The position numbers were made by a program, and so were the translations under genes. From assembly GCF_900110705.1 (NCBI RefSeq), contig NZ_FOEJ01000005.1, positions 346,088-410,087 on the forward strand: 64,000 bases of DNA. Direction: 5' to 3'. A model generated the notes under the pieces. It did not search any database. It was not told the origin of the DNA and saw only the letters and a program-made list of their open reading frames with translations. This DNA comes from Loktanella sp. DSM 29012 (GTDB lineage: Bacteria > Pseudomonadota > Alphaproteobacteria > Rhodobacterales > Rhodobacteraceae). This document shows positions 18,114 through 27,017 of this stretch, piece by piece. Each line of letters starts with the position of its first letter. Within the stretch, counting starts at the first letter, position 1.

Positions 18114-19534
18114 CACGCCTGTCCCAATGTCTGTCCGCCCTCGCCGTGGTTGCGGCATTGCAGACCTCTGCCGCCCATGCGCAGAACGTGGAACTGACCG
18201 CGGACGAGACGCGCGCACTGGCGATTGAACTGGCAAATGCAGGCGACCTGGCCGCGTCGCAATCCGTATTGGATGCGTTGCTGGCGCGTGACGACCGGGA
18301 CGTGACCGCGCTGATTACGGCCGCGCGGATCGCCACGGCGCAAAACAGGCCAGCGGATGCGGTCGCGCTGGGTGCGCGCGCCTACAGCGCGTCCACAACC
18401 GACGTCGAAGCCTATGTCGCCGCCCGCATCGTGGCCCGCGCCCATGTTGAGCAGAACAACGATAGCCGTGCCCAGTTCTGGCTGCGGCGTGCCCGCCAGT
18501 ATGCTCCGGACGCCGAAACCGCCGAAGGTGTGGCCGAAGACTATGCCTTTGTGCGGAACCGCAATCCACTGTCACTGGACCTGTCGTTCGGCATTCGGCC
18601 ATCGTCCAACATCAATAACGGCTCTCAATCCCGAGAGGCGTTTTTGCTGGGACTGCCGTTCGCGCTGACATTGTCACGCGATGCGCAGGCCCTGTCGGGT
18701 CTGGCCTACAATCTGGGTGCGACCGCCCGCTACCGCCTGCGCGACAGCGAAACATCAGCGACATTTTTCGATGTCAGCATCGACGGGACCACCTACACCC
18801 TGAGCCAGGACGCCAAGGACGAACTGGAGGCAGAGGCCCGGCTGGAGGACGCGACAGGCGACACCCCCAGCGCCGAAGCCTTGCGTGATATCAAGGGCAG
18901 CGACTATGCCTTTGTGCAGCTGTCGTTCGGACTGACCCACCGGGTCAGACTGGCACCCGACCTGTTGCCGACCACGCTGTCGGCGCGGATCGGCACCAGT
19001 TGGTATGGTGGCGCCCCCTATCAGGATTTCGTCGACGCAAGCGTAGGACAGTCGCTGGCGACCAGTGATCGTTCGCGGCTGCGCCTGCTCGCGGGCGTGC
19101 AAAAACAGATCGCCGAAGACAGTTTCGACGACGTGATAAGCTACCGGTTCGGCGCGCGCTACAGCTATGTGCTGGACCGAGGTGATCTGGTGACGTTTAC
19201 GATCGACGACCGGATCAGCGTGTCCGACAACGTCGAACGCGACTACACCGCGATCCGGGCCGGCGTCGACTACGACCTGTCGGAACCTGTCTATGGTGTG
19301 CGCCTGGGCTTTGGTTTGTCGGTCGAGAACCGCGCCTATGATTTCTCGCGTCTGAACGCCGGGCCCCGCGACGACCTGACAGTGGATGCACGTGCCACAG
19401 CGCAGTTCAGTCAGGTGGAATACTACGGGTTCCAGCCTGTCGGCACGCTGGAAATCAGCAAGACAAGCTCTGACAATGCGCTGTTCGACCGCGAATACAT
19501 CAGCCTGGGATTTGACCTGCGTTCTGCATTCTGA
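18110..19534 (+). CDS. Slam-like outer-membrane protein (TPR + DUF560-type barrel; type XI secretion)
   Basis: The 474-residue product has a Sec signal (cleavage after AAHA, about residue 24). A periplasmic helical TPR-like region (about 27-150) has repeated Ala-rich helices. From about residue 155 the sequence is amphipathic beta strands with the block FGIRPSSNINNGS, ending in a C-terminal Phe (LRSAF) as expected for BAM-inserted barrels. This is the layout of surface lipoprotein assembly modifiers, which move cargo lipoproteins or soluble proteins to the cell surface. It overlaps the upstream lipoprotein gene by four bases. No TonB-dependent receptor or hemophore gene is adjacent, unlike many Slam loci. 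Confidence 0.75.
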   Translation: MTRLSQCLSALAVVAALQTSAAHAQNVELTADETRALAIELANAGDLAASQSVLDALLARDDRDVTALITAARIATAQNRPADAVALGARAYSASTTDVEAYVAARIVARAHVEQNNDSRAQFWLRRARQYAPDAETAEGVAEDYAFVRNRNPLSLDLSFGIRPSSNINNGSQSREAFLLGLPFALTLSRDAQALSGLAYNLGATARYRLRDSETSATFFDVSIDGTTYTLSQDAKDELEAEARLEDATGDTPSAEALRDIKGSDYAFVQLSFGLTHRVRLAPDLLPTTLSARIGTSWYGGAPYQDFVDASVGQSLATSDRSRLRLLAGVQKQIAEDSFDDVISYRFGARYSYVLDRGDLVTFTIDDRISVSDNVERDYTAIRAGVDYDLSEPVYGVRLGFGLSVENRAYDFSRLNAGPRDDLTVDARATAQFSQVEYYGFQPVGTLEISKTSSDNALFDREYISLGFDLRSAF

Positions 19535-19598
19535 GGCGTGACACGCGCCCACATGGCACTAGGTTTCGTGGCAGACACAGAACAAAGGAAGGCCTGAG

Positions 19599-20027
19599 AT
19601 GCCCGTGAAATATCTGCACACCATGGTCCGCGTGAAGGACCTGGAAAAAACGATGGCGTTTTTCAACCTGTTGGGGTTGCGCGAAATTCGCCGCCGCGAT
19701 GACGAGGGCGGACGCTTTTCCCTGATCTTCATGGCAGCCGAGGGCGACGAGGATTGTCCGGTGGAGTTGACCTACAACTGGGACGGCGACGACGCCCTGC
19801 CCGACGACAGCCGCCATTTCGGCCATCTGGCCTATAGCGTGCCCAACATCTACGAGATGTGCCAGCACCTGATGGACAACGGCGTCACGATCAATCGTCC
19901 GCCCCGCGACGGCAACATGGCATTCGTGCGGTCGCCCGACAACATTTCGGTCGAGCTGTTGCAGGACGGCGATGCCCTGCCGCCGGCCGAGCCGTGGAAG
20001 AGCATGGAAAACACCGGGCATTGGTGA
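19599..20027 (+). CDS. gloA: Lactoylglutathione lyase (glyoxalase I)
   Basis: The 142-residue VOC-fold metalloenzyme isomerises the methylglyoxal-glutathione hemithioacetal to lactoylglutathione. The four metal ligands are in place: His in YLHTMVRVKD, Glu in PVELTYNWD, His in FGHLAYSV and Glu in NISVELLQDG. GGAAGG before the ATG supports the start. The stop overlaps the start of the DUF1194 gene (TGATG). Cytoplasmic detoxification role. Confidence 0.95.
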   Translation: MPVKYLHTMVRVKDLEKTMAFFNLLGLREIRRRDDEGGRFSLIFMAAEGDEDCPVELTYNWDGDDALPDDSRHFGHLAYSVPNIYEMCQHLMDNGVTINRPPRDGNMAFVRSPDNISVELLQDGDALPPAEPWKSMENTGHW

Positions 20028-20731
20028 TGATGCGGGGGCTGATCGCAGGGCTGTCCCTTGCGGCGGCCCCCGCCGAGGCCTGCCGGCTGGCGCTGGTTCT
20101 GGCCATCGACGTGTCATCCTCGGTCGATGCGACCGAGGATGCATTGCAACGTCAGGGCCTTGCCGCGGCCATGATCGCACCAGAGGTGCAGGCGGCATTC
20201 TTTGCCTCGCCCGATCCGGTTGCGCTCTATGTCTTTGAATGGTCGGGCCGCTACAATCAGGTGGCGCTCAGCGATTGGCGCATGATCGAAACGCCCGGTG
20301 ACCTCGACGCTGTTGCAGCCGCCGTGTCGTCCAGCATCCGCAGTCACAACGATTTTCCGACGGCCATGGGTTATGCGCTGGGCCATGCGGCGGGCGTACT
20401 AGAGGCAGGTCCAAGCTGTCTGTTCCAAACGATCGACATGGCGGGCGACGGCATCAACAACGAAGGGTTCGGCCCGATTGACGCTTACAACGCCTTTCCC
20501 TTGGGTGACGTCACGGTCAACGGATTGGTCGTGAACGCCGCTGATTTCGAGGGCGAGGTCAATCTGATCCCGTTCTACATGAACGAGGTCATCCGCGGAC
20601 CCGGTGCTTTTGTCGAAGTCGCCAACAGCTTTGCCGATTACGAGACAGCGATGCGCCGCAAACTGGTCCGCGAACTGGGTGTCATCGGGCTGAGCGGCTG
20701 GCCCGCCGTGACAAACAGATCGCCGTCTTAG
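20027..20731 (+). CDS. DUF1194 domain-containing secreted protein (von Willebrand A-like)
   Basis: The 234-residue product has a short signal peptide (MMRGLIAGLSLAAAPAEA). It then has a vWA-like fold whose metal-site motif reads AIDVSSSVDATED (DxSxS) near residue 28, with TIDMAGDGINNEG supplying a later acidic contact. DUF1194 proteins are widespread in Rhodobacterales and uncharacterised; ligand or matrix binding through the metal site is inference. Start at 20027 overlapping the gloA stop; a second ATG follows immediately. A terminator hairpin begins at its stop. Confidence 0.85.
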   Translation: MMRGLIAGLSLAAAPAEACRLALVLAIDVSSSVDATEDALQRQGLAAAMIAPEVQAAFFASPDPVALYVFEWSGRYNQVALSDWRMIETPGDLDAVAAAVSSSIRSHNDFPTAMGYALGHAAGVLEAGPSCLFQTIDMAGDGINNEGFGPIDAYNAFPLGDVTVNGLVVNAADFEGEVNLIPFYMNEVIRGPGAFVEVANSFADYETAMRRKLVRELGVIGLSGWPAVTNRSPS

Positions 20732-20755
20732 GCCCCCACCCGCCGGGCGGGGGCC
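20731..20755. terminator. GC-rich hairpin between convergent DUF1194 and acs genes
   Basis: A stem of seven pairs (20731-20737 with 20749-20755), one mismatch and three inner pairs lies exactly between the two convergent stops (20731 and 20763). It probably terminates transcription from both sides. No T-run is visible. Confidence 0.6.
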
Positions 20756-20762
20756 AGAGGCG

Positions 20763-22718
20763 TCAACCCTTGTTCATCCGGTTGGCGATCAGATCATCGA
20801 CCACCTCTGGTTCTGCGAGGGTCGAGGTATCGCCCAGCGCGCCATAGTCGTTTTCCGCAATCTTGCGCAGGATACGGCGCATGATCTTGCCGGATCGCGT
20901 TTTCGGCAGGCCCGGCGCGAACTGGATCAGGTCCGGTTTGGCAATCGGCCCGATTTCCGCGCGGACCCAGTCGGACAGCTCCTTGCGCAGTTCTTCTGAC
21001 GGGTCCTGGCCCGCCATCAGCGACACATAGGCATAGATGCCCTGACCCTTGATGTCGTGCGGATAACCGACCACTGCGGCCTCGTTCACGGCCGTATGGG
21101 CGACCAGCGCGCTTTCGACTTCTGCCGTGCCCATGCGGTGGCCAGACACGTTGATCACGTCATCCACGCGACCCGTGATCCAGTAATAGCCGTCGGCGTC
21201 ACGACGGCAGCCGTCGCCGGAGAAGAACATGTCCTTGTACTGGCTGAAATAGGTCATTTCGAACCGGTCGTGATCGCCCCAGATCGTGCGCATCTGGCTA
21301 GGCCAGCTGTCCGCGATCGCCAGCACGCCTTCGGCCTCGGTCGTGGTGATTTCCTTGCCGGTCTCAGGTTCCAGCACCACGGGTTTCACACCAAAGAACG
21401 GCAGTGTCGCAGACCCCGGCTTGGTCGGCGTTGCACCGGGCAGCGGCGTCAGAAGGTGCCCCCCGGTTTCCGTCTGCCACCAGGTATCGACGATGGGCAC
21501 ATTCCCGCCGCCGACCACGTCGTTGTACCAGTTCCATGCCTCTGGATTGATCGGTTCGCCGACGGTTCCCAGCACCTTGAGCGCGCTCAGGTCGTATTTT
21601 TCGACAAAGGCGTTCCCCTTGCCCATCAGCGCCCGGATGGCCGTGGGCGCGGTATAGAACTGGTTGACCTTGTGCTCTTCGCAGACCTGCCAGAACCGGC
21701 CCGCATCGGGATAGGTCGGCACGCCTTCGAACATCAGGGTCGTCGCGCCGTTCGCCAGCGGGCCATAGACGATATAGCTGTGGCCGGTCACCCAACCCAC
21801 ATCAGCCGTGCACCAGAACACATCGCCATCGTGATAGTCGAATGTGTACTGATGCGTCATGCTGGCATAGACCAGATAGCCGCCAGTGGTATGCACAACG
21901 CCCTTGGGCTGCCCGGTCGAGCCGGAGGTGTAGAGGATGAACAGCGGGTCTTCTGCATTCATTTCTTCGGGCGGGCAATCTGAACTTACGGTTTCTTCCA
22001 TTTCGTGCAGCCAGACATCGCGCCCTGCGGTCATGGCGATGTCGCCACCCGTCCGCTTGACCACCAACATTTTCGAATCGACCGTCACCTTTTCGAATGC
22101 CTTGTCGGCGTTGACCTTCAGCGGGGTGTTTCTGCCGCCGCGCGGGGCCTCGTCAGCCGTGATCACGACCTTGGCCTCTGATCCATTGACGCGCGCTGCC
22201 AGTGCATCCGCGGAAAAACCCGCAAAGACGACCGAATGGATCGCGCCAATCCGCGCACAGGCCAGCATCGCATAGGCCGCCTGCGGGATCATCGGCAGGT
22301 AGATCACGACCCGATCCCCCTTGCCCACGCCCATCTCCTTGAGGACGTTGGCGAATTTCGACACATGCGCGTGCAACTGCTGATAGGTGATATGCTGCGC
22401 CCCAGCCTCGGGATCATCGGGTTCCCAGATGATTGCCGTCTGTGTGCCGCGCGTTGCCAGATGACGATCGATACAATTGGCCGCGACATTCAGGCTGCCG
22501 TCCTCGAACCACTTGATGTCGATATTGCCGGGGGCAAAGCTGGTGTTCTTGACCTTGGTATAGGGTGTCATCCAGTCCAGCCGCTTGCCATGCTCACCCC
22601 AGAACGCATCTGGATCCGCAACCGAGGCCGCATACATCGCCTCGTATGTGGCGCGGTCTGCATGGGCACCGGCAGCCATTTCCGCGCTGGGTGCATAGGT
22701 CTTGTCGTTGTCGGCCAT
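20763..22718 (-). CDS. acs: Acetyl-CoA synthetase (AMP-forming)
   Basis: The 651-residue adenylating enzyme makes acetyl-CoA from acetate, ATP and CoA. Motifs include [11 protein letters not shown] (P-loop), the acetate-pocket region [16 protein letters not shown], the hinge [18 protein letters not shown] and the C-terminal [10 protein letters not shown], whose Lys is the acetylation-controlled residue in the family. Full length. GGGGGGAAA upstream of the ATG. Divergent from the YdcF gene; the 150-base spacer holds promoters for both. Confidence 0.98.
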   Translation of the reverse strand: MADNDKTYAPSAEMAAGAHADRATYEAMYAASVADPDAFWGEHGKRLDWMTPYTKVKNTSFAPGNIDIKWFEDGSLNVAANCIDRHLATRGTQTAIIWEPDDPEAGAQHITYQQLHAHVSKFANVLKEMGVGKGDRVVIYLPMIPQAAYAMLACARIGAIHSVVFAGFSADALAARVNGSEAKVVITADEAPRGGRNTPLKVNADKAFEKVTVDSKMLVVKRTGGDIAMTAGRDVWLHEMEETVSSDCPPEEMNAEDPLFILYTSGSTGQPKGVVHTTGGYLVYASMTHQYTFDYHDGDVFWCTADVGWVTGHSYIVYGPLANGATTLMFEGVPTYPDAGRFWQVCEEHKVNQFYTAPTAIRALMGKGNAFVEKYDLSALKVLGTVGEPINPEAWNWYNDVVGGGNVPIVDTWWQTETGGHLLTPLPGATPTKPGSATLPFFGVKPVVLEPETGKEITTTEAEGVLAIADSWPSQMRTIWGDHDRFEMTYFSQYKDMFFSGDGCRRDADGYYWITGRVDDVINVSGHRMGTAEVESALVAHTAVNEAAVVGYPHDIKGQGIYAYVSLMAGQDPSEELRKELSDWVRAEIGPIAKPDLIQFAPGLPKTRSGKIMRRILRKIAENDYGALGDTSTLAEPEVVDDLIANRMNKG

Positions 22719-22868
22719 GTCAGGTTTCCCCCCTTTGTAGTGCCCGCACTCCTCCCGGCTGTTCCCCGGTTGCGGTCGTTCGACTTCGCGTCATCATGAG
22801 CAAGAGCGTAGGGAATCCAAGCGGGCGGTGCCAGAGCATCGCACCTCTTGTAAACAATCGGGATCGAT

Positions 22869-22898
22869 TTGACCAAAGTGTGTAAAGTTAATTACAAT
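22869..22898 (+). promoter_or_regulatory. Candidate sigma-70 promoter of the YdcF gene
   Basis: TTGACC (22869-22874) and TACAAT (22893-22898) are separated by 18 bases. A transcript starting about seven bases later would begin near 22905, almost at the in-frame GTG at 22908, so translation may be leaderless. Assigned by eye. Confidence 0.45.
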
Positions 22899-22907
22899 GC
22901 GCCGCCC

Positions 22908-23399
22908 GTGGCGGATGCCATCATTGTCCTGGGCGCAGCAGTCTGGGCCAGCGGTCCCTCGCCAACCCTGCAAAGGCGGGCACGACATGCGGCGGCGCTG
23001 TTCCTTGCAGGTCATGCCCCACTGATCGTTGCGACAGGCGGATTGGGCCTGCACCCGCCAACCGAAGCCATGGCAATCACCGATATCTTGATTTCGCAAG
23101 GCGTGCCTGCCACAGCCATCATCCAGGAAGACAGATCCACAACTACACTGGAAAATCTCCGTTTTTCCCGAAAACTGTTGGGCCCGGACACCCGGACAGT
23201 CATCATCGTGACCGACCGGACTCACGCACCCCGTGCGCGACTGACCGCGAGACACCTTGGCTATACGGCAACCACCATGTCGCCCAGTCTGCGCGGCGGA
23301 CACCCGCGCACCATACTGCGCCAGACGATCAGAGAGTTTTTCGCATACCCGGCCTATGCACTGCGATTACGCATACGTGGGAAGGACACGGAAATTTAA
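22908..23399 (+). CDS. YdcF family (DUF218) protein
   Basis: The product has about 163 residues in the DUF218/YdcF/SanA fold: ADAIIVLGAAVWASGPSPTL near the start, the basic RRARHAAALFLAG helix, VATGGLG, EDRSTTTLENLRFS, and VIIVTDRTHAPRARLTA. Some members are membrane-anchored, but here no membrane segment precedes the domain. Physiological role unknown. The start is uncertain: the frame is open to a TTG at 22869, but that lies in a promoter-like sequence, so I prefer the GTG at 22908. Confidence 0.82.
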   Translation: MADAIIVLGAAVWASGPSPTLQRRARHAAALFLAGHAPLIVATGGLGLHPPTEAMAITDILISQGVPATAIIQEDRSTTTLENLRFSRKLLGPDTRTVIIVTDRTHAPRARLTARHLGYTATTMSPSLRGGHPRTILRQTIREFFAYPAYALRLRIRGKDTEI

Positions 23400-23457
23400 T
23401 GCCGCGTTAATTCGAAATTAACCCTGACCCAGGATCGTCGCCACACGGAGAATGGTG

Positions 23458-24126
23458 ATGAAAATCCTGCTGATCTGGGTGTCCTGTCTCGTGGGGCTGC
23501 AATCAGCGGCCCATGCGGGCCCGTGGCCACGCGAAGAAGGTCATACCTTTATTGCGGCAGGCGGAAATTTCCTGCTATCCGACGGCGCAGAATTGCCGGT
23601 CCATTACGATCCGACGCTCTATGTCGAATATGGTCTGCGGCCAGAACTGACCGTCGGTCTCGATTTTTACTCAGCCGACAAGGGACGCATTTATTCGGCC
23701 TTTGGTTTCGCGGCCATTCCGGCAAACAACCTCGATGCCGACCTCAAATCCATGTTGTCATTTGGAATCGGATACCGCCGCAATGCCGACGGCAGCGAGG
23801 AATTGCTGACCCGCATCGGGATGTCACTGGGGCAATCGACGCCCAACGGCTGGCTCGCATTTGACGGTAACATTACCTACGGCGCAATCGACCAGACTTT
23901 TCGGCCAAAAGCCGATTTCACATGGGGGCGGTCGTGGTCCGACCAATGGACCACGACGCTTCAGGTGCAGACAGGACAAGGGTTTTCAGACGACCATTAC
24001 GCCAAGGTCAGCCCCACCCTGATCTACACCATCAACGAACGCTACAGGGTCAATCTCGGCTCGGTTCACGCGCTGACGGGGGACCGCGGCAGCGCGCTCA
24101 AGATCGAGACCTGGATCCAGTTCTAG
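23458..24126 (+). CDS. Putative outer-membrane beta-barrel protein of unknown function
   Basis: The 222-residue product has a Sec signal (MKILLIWVSCLVGLQSAAHA). It is followed by about ten alternating amphipathic strands rich in Tyr, Phe and Gly, such as LYVEYGLRPELTVGLDFYS and TLIYTINERYRVNLGS, and ends in Phe (TWIQF), typical of barrel proteins. No named family is recognised. The ATG at 23458 has GGAGA seven bases upstream; an earlier ATG at 23452 is too close to that site. It converges with the beta-helix protein gene, whose stop is two bases away. Confidence 0.75.
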   Translation: MKILLIWVSCLVGLQSAAHAGPWPREEGHTFIAAGGNFLLSDGAELPVHYDPTLYVEYGLRPELTVGLDFYSADKGRIYSAFGFAAIPANNLDADLKSMLSFGIGYRRNADGSEELLTRIGMSLGQSTPNGWLAFDGNITYGAIDQTFRPKADFTWGRSWSDQWTTTLQVQTGQGFSDDHYAKVSPTLIYTINERYRVNLGSVHALTGDRGSALKIETWIQF

Positions 24127-24128
24127 GA

Positions 24129-26417
24129 TTACACCGGATTGTCCATCCGCACCGTATAGCGCACAGCCCCCCGCACACTGCGTTCGAACGCAAATCGCAA
24201 ATCGCGGCTGTCGTTGCTGTAACTCGTTTCGACCCACGGCATATCATTGACGTTCGCCCCGTCACCGGTCCGCAAGGCTTGCACCATCGCGAGACCGTCG
24301 ATCGTGCGTGCATGCCCCCTGAACGGCAAATACGGGTCAGTGCGTGCAACCCAGTTTGACGCCGCCGTGTTCTGCGTATGGATCAGCGATGCCGGGTTAT
24401 AGACCGGCTCTTCGATGCCATTGTAGGTATTCGCGTCGATCGTGATCTGTCGCATCCGGGTCAGATCCAATCCCGCGAACGTGGTGTCGATCCCTTCCAT
24501 CCGGTCGATCTTGCCGTTCACGGCGCGGAACACATTCCCCGTCATCGAAAACCCTTGGACGAAATGACCGGGCCCATAAGGCTTGATCCGCAAAAAATTG
24601 AACCCGGTCGTGGCATTCAGAGCGATGAAATGATTGCCGGTGATGGTCAGCCCGCCAAAGGAAAACTGGTTCACGAATTCCGGCTCGGATTCATATTCGT
24701 TCGTCCACTCGATCCAACCGTTGTCGATGTAGTTGCCTGTCACGACAGACCGACAGTTGGGTGTTGCAAAAATCAGTCCGGCAACGCGAACGCCACCCGT
24801 GACACTATCACCATTGAACCAATGGTTTGCCGTGATCGTCGTACCACCGCCACCGATCACGGCGAAATGCTTGAACAGCGCGCAGCGGTTGTCGCGGATC
24901 TTGACGTCCTCGGCGTTTGTATTCAGAGCGATCGTTGTCCGGTCCTGGACCCGCAGCCCCTGTTCGTTCGAATTGAACTGGCAACGGTCGATCATCATGC
25001 CCTGACAGCCCCGACCCGGAGAGGTGATCCCCCGATCCTTTGGCCGGGTGACAAAGCAGTCGCGGACGTGAAACGTCAGCCCCTCGGGTGCCATCAGGAT
25101 GCCGCTGGCCAGTCCTGCGCATTGGAATTCGATATCGTCCAACACGAATTGCGCAAGATCGGCATAGCCCGAGAAATCCAGCAGGTATTTGAACCGGGTA
25201 AAGGTAAAGGTCTGCGATCCGACGGCATCATGCAGCGGCTGGCTCAGCTCCAGGGTACGGGCACCGACGTTAATCGCACGCACATAAATTTCACGTCCGA
25301 CACCGGCCCCGCTGACCAGCGATCCCAGCTGAATATTTGCGATATTCGTCACATTCGTCAGCCGCCTATCGGCACTTCGGTCATAGGTTCCGGCCGAAGT
25401 CACCACATCCGTATCCCAGGCGGTGGTATTCGCAGGCTGAAACTGACCGTTGCGCACGACGCGGCGTGTCGCGAACACCTGCCGCGTCGGATCGCATGCC
25501 TGCATGTCAAGCGGCCCGTTCAGCGTCACCCTGATGCCGCACATATCCAGCGACTCGTGATCCGAGAAATTCAGCAAGGCTTGGTAGGCTTTTCTGAACG
25601 CCTGTTCCTCGTCGCCAAATGCCTCGACATAGGCGCGCAGATCATATCCGTTTTGCAGGATAAAGCGGCGGTCGTCAGGCTGGGTCACAGTCCCTTCGAA
25701 CCGGATCTTGCTTTGGATACTGACATCGTTTTCCAGATGATAGACACCTGCCGGGACCAAAATTTCGCGCCCCTGCGCCGCACTGTCAGCCGCCTCGAAA
25801 GCAGCTGAATCGTCAGTTGTCCCATCGCCCTTGGCACCGTAGTCGCGCACATCGACCATCGACATCAGGTCCCGCAGAAACGCGACCGTGAAATCCTCGA
25901 TCACGATATTATCGATCCGCACCAGACCGCCGGACGGGCCGACCAGATCAATGCCAAAGTGACCATAGATGGCGTCCAGCCAGATTAGATCGACGCCGGC
26001 GCGCGCGCCTGTCCCGACGATGGCGCTGACTTCCACAACCTCGCCATAGCGGGTCAGTTGCGTCTGCGGCCCTGTCGTAAGCGGAACATTGGCCGCCCCG
26101 CCACCTGCCACACCAGCATAACCCGCGACCCGCACGGCAGGCAGTGGTCCCGCCACCGCCTTGACCCGCGCCGTGATCCGCAGATAGCAACCGCGCAATA
26201 GAGGCGTCTCAGCCATGTAGCGCAGGCTTTGGACCGTCCCGGTTTTCTGAATTTCCAGACAGCCGCCGAAATCCTGATCCGATGGCACGAATACACCTGT
26301 CCCGCTGGTGGCATAGGTGTCGCTGCCAGGGGTGCCGTCGCCACTTGACCAGACCGAGAGGCCCGCCGCAAACGGCAGCGGCAGAAACACGATTCCGTCG
26401 GTAATTGCCTTGTTCAT
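24129..26417 (-). CDS. Large right-handed beta-helix protein (pectate-lyase-3 superfamily)
   Basis: This 762-residue protein has an N-terminal carbohydrate-binding-like beta domain (about 1-180) with no signal peptide. A Pectate_lyase_3/GH28-related entry block (VDVRDYGAKGDGTTDDSAAF near residue 190) follows, then a long parallel beta-helix with typical short turns (ITANHWFNG, VVTGNYIDN, LTITGNHF, FSMTGNVF, ITIDANTYNG). Such folds occur in polysaccharide lyases and phage tail spikes. Similar standalone proteins are, from memory, common in Rhodobacterales. Catalysis cannot be inferred. Expression may be limited by the inverted repeat over its start codon. Confidence 0.8.
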   Translation of the reverse strand: MNKAITDGIVFLPLPFAAGLSVWSSGDGTPGSDTYATSGTGVFVPSDQDFGGCLEIQKTGTVQSLRYMAETPLLRGCYLRITARVKAVAGPLPAVRVAGYAGVAGGGAANVPLTTGPQTQLTRYGEVVEVSAIVGTGARAGVDLIWLDAIYGHFGIDLVGPSGGLVRIDNIVIEDFTVAFLRDLMSMVDVRDYGAKGDGTTDDSAAFEAADSAAQGREILVPAGVYHLENDVSIQSKIRFEGTVTQPDDRRFILQNGYDLRAYVEAFGDEEQAFRKAYQALLNFSDHESLDMCGIRVTLNGPLDMQACDPTRQVFATRRVVRNGQFQPANTTAWDTDVVTSAGTYDRSADRRLTNVTNIANIQLGSLVSGAGVGREIYVRAINVGARTLELSQPLHDAVGSQTFTFTRFKYLLDFSGYADLAQFVLDDIEFQCAGLASGILMAPEGLTFHVRDCFVTRPKDRGITSPGRGCQGMMIDRCQFNSNEQGLRVQDRTTIALNTNAEDVKIRDNRCALFKHFAVIGGGGTTITANHWFNGDSVTGGVRVAGLIFATPNCRSVVTGNYIDNGWIEWTNEYESEPEFVNQFSFGGLTITGNHFIALNATTGFNFLRIKPYGPGHFVQGFSMTGNVFRAVNGKIDRMEGIDTTFAGLDLTRMRQITIDANTYNGIEEPVYNPASLIHTQNTAASNWVARTDPYLPFRGHARTIDGLAMVQALRTGDGANVNDMPWVETSYSNDSRDLRFAFERSVRGAVRYTVRMDNPV

Positions 26418-26474
26418 AACCTATCCTTTGCGCAAGCCGGATCGACCCGGTCGTCACGCAGGCAATAGGTTATG
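26415..26474 (-). promoter_or_regulatory. Perfect 10-bp inverted repeat enclosing the start of the beta-helix gene
   Basis: Arms 26415-26424 (CATAACCTAT) and 26465-26474 (ATAGGTTATG) are exact reverse complements, 40 bases apart. On the gene's strand the proximal arm covers the ATG and the AGG of its ribosome site. Within the spacer CCGG-GTCGAT-CCGG can form a small inner stem. It could be a translation-blocking hairpin or an operator pair. Confidence 0.45.
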
Positions 26475-26520
26475 GGACGTTAATCAGACCCGTGGGGACC
26501 GCACGCACAAGCGGCAACAC

Positions 26521-26955
26521 TCAGACCCCGACATCGGGCAGCGGCAGCACGGACACGCCGTCGATCTTCCACGCACCGTCAATCTGTATCATCGCGTATT
26601 CCAGCATGTGCAGCCCGCCCGATGCATCCTGTATCATCACCTGTTGCAGGATGCGGGCCCCCAGATCTTGCTGGGCGACAAAACGCGATGACGAATTGTT
26701 CCAGACCATCGGATAGCCTTGGCTGACCATACGGCCAAAGTTCTCAGGCCCGCCGAACAGACGCTGGATCATGGGACTGGCATAGGTGAATGCCAGATCG
26801 ACATCGCGGTCGCGCAATGCATCCAATTGGTTAGTAATGACATCCTCGATGCCCTGCACAGCGGTCACAGGTGCCTCGGATGGGGCCGCAACCTGTGCCT
26901 GCACAGGCCCGGCCAACGCACCAACCACCAAAATTGCCATCAATTCAACTCGCAT
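26521..26955 (-). CDS. DUF4864 domain-containing exported protein
   Basis: The 144-residue product has a signal peptide (MRVELMAILVVGALAGPVQA, cleavage before QVAAP). The remainder matches DUF4864, a SnoaL/NTF2-like fold: AIEDV-type helix VQGIEDVITNQLDALRDRD, DLAFTYASPMIQRLFG, and a closing strand set LEYAMIQIDGAWKIDGV. Function unknown. A GGGGGAA site precedes the ATG. It lies between lysS and the beta-helix gene on the same strand. Confidence 0.85.
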   Translation of the reverse strand: MRVELMAILVVGALAGPVQAQVAAPSEAPVTAVQGIEDVITNQLDALRDRDVDLAFTYASPMIQRLFGGPENFGRMVSQGYPMVWNNSSSRFVAQQDLGARILQQVMIQDASGGLHMLEYAMIQIDGAWKIDGVSVLPLPDVGV

Positions 26956-27017
26956 GTCATTCCCCCGTGTCCATTATCAAATCAGACACGGTGGAAATCG
27001 CCAAAGGGTTTCGTCTG

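Noticed and set aside
24378..25808. 476-codon frame opposite the beta-helix gene
   Set aside because: The opposite strand has a coherent domain structure; this frame is His/Arg/Gln-rich shadow sequence.
24129..26417. Beta-helix protein as a prophage tail spike
   Set aside because: No integrase, capsid, tail or lysis genes are nearby and the neighbours are housekeeping genes.
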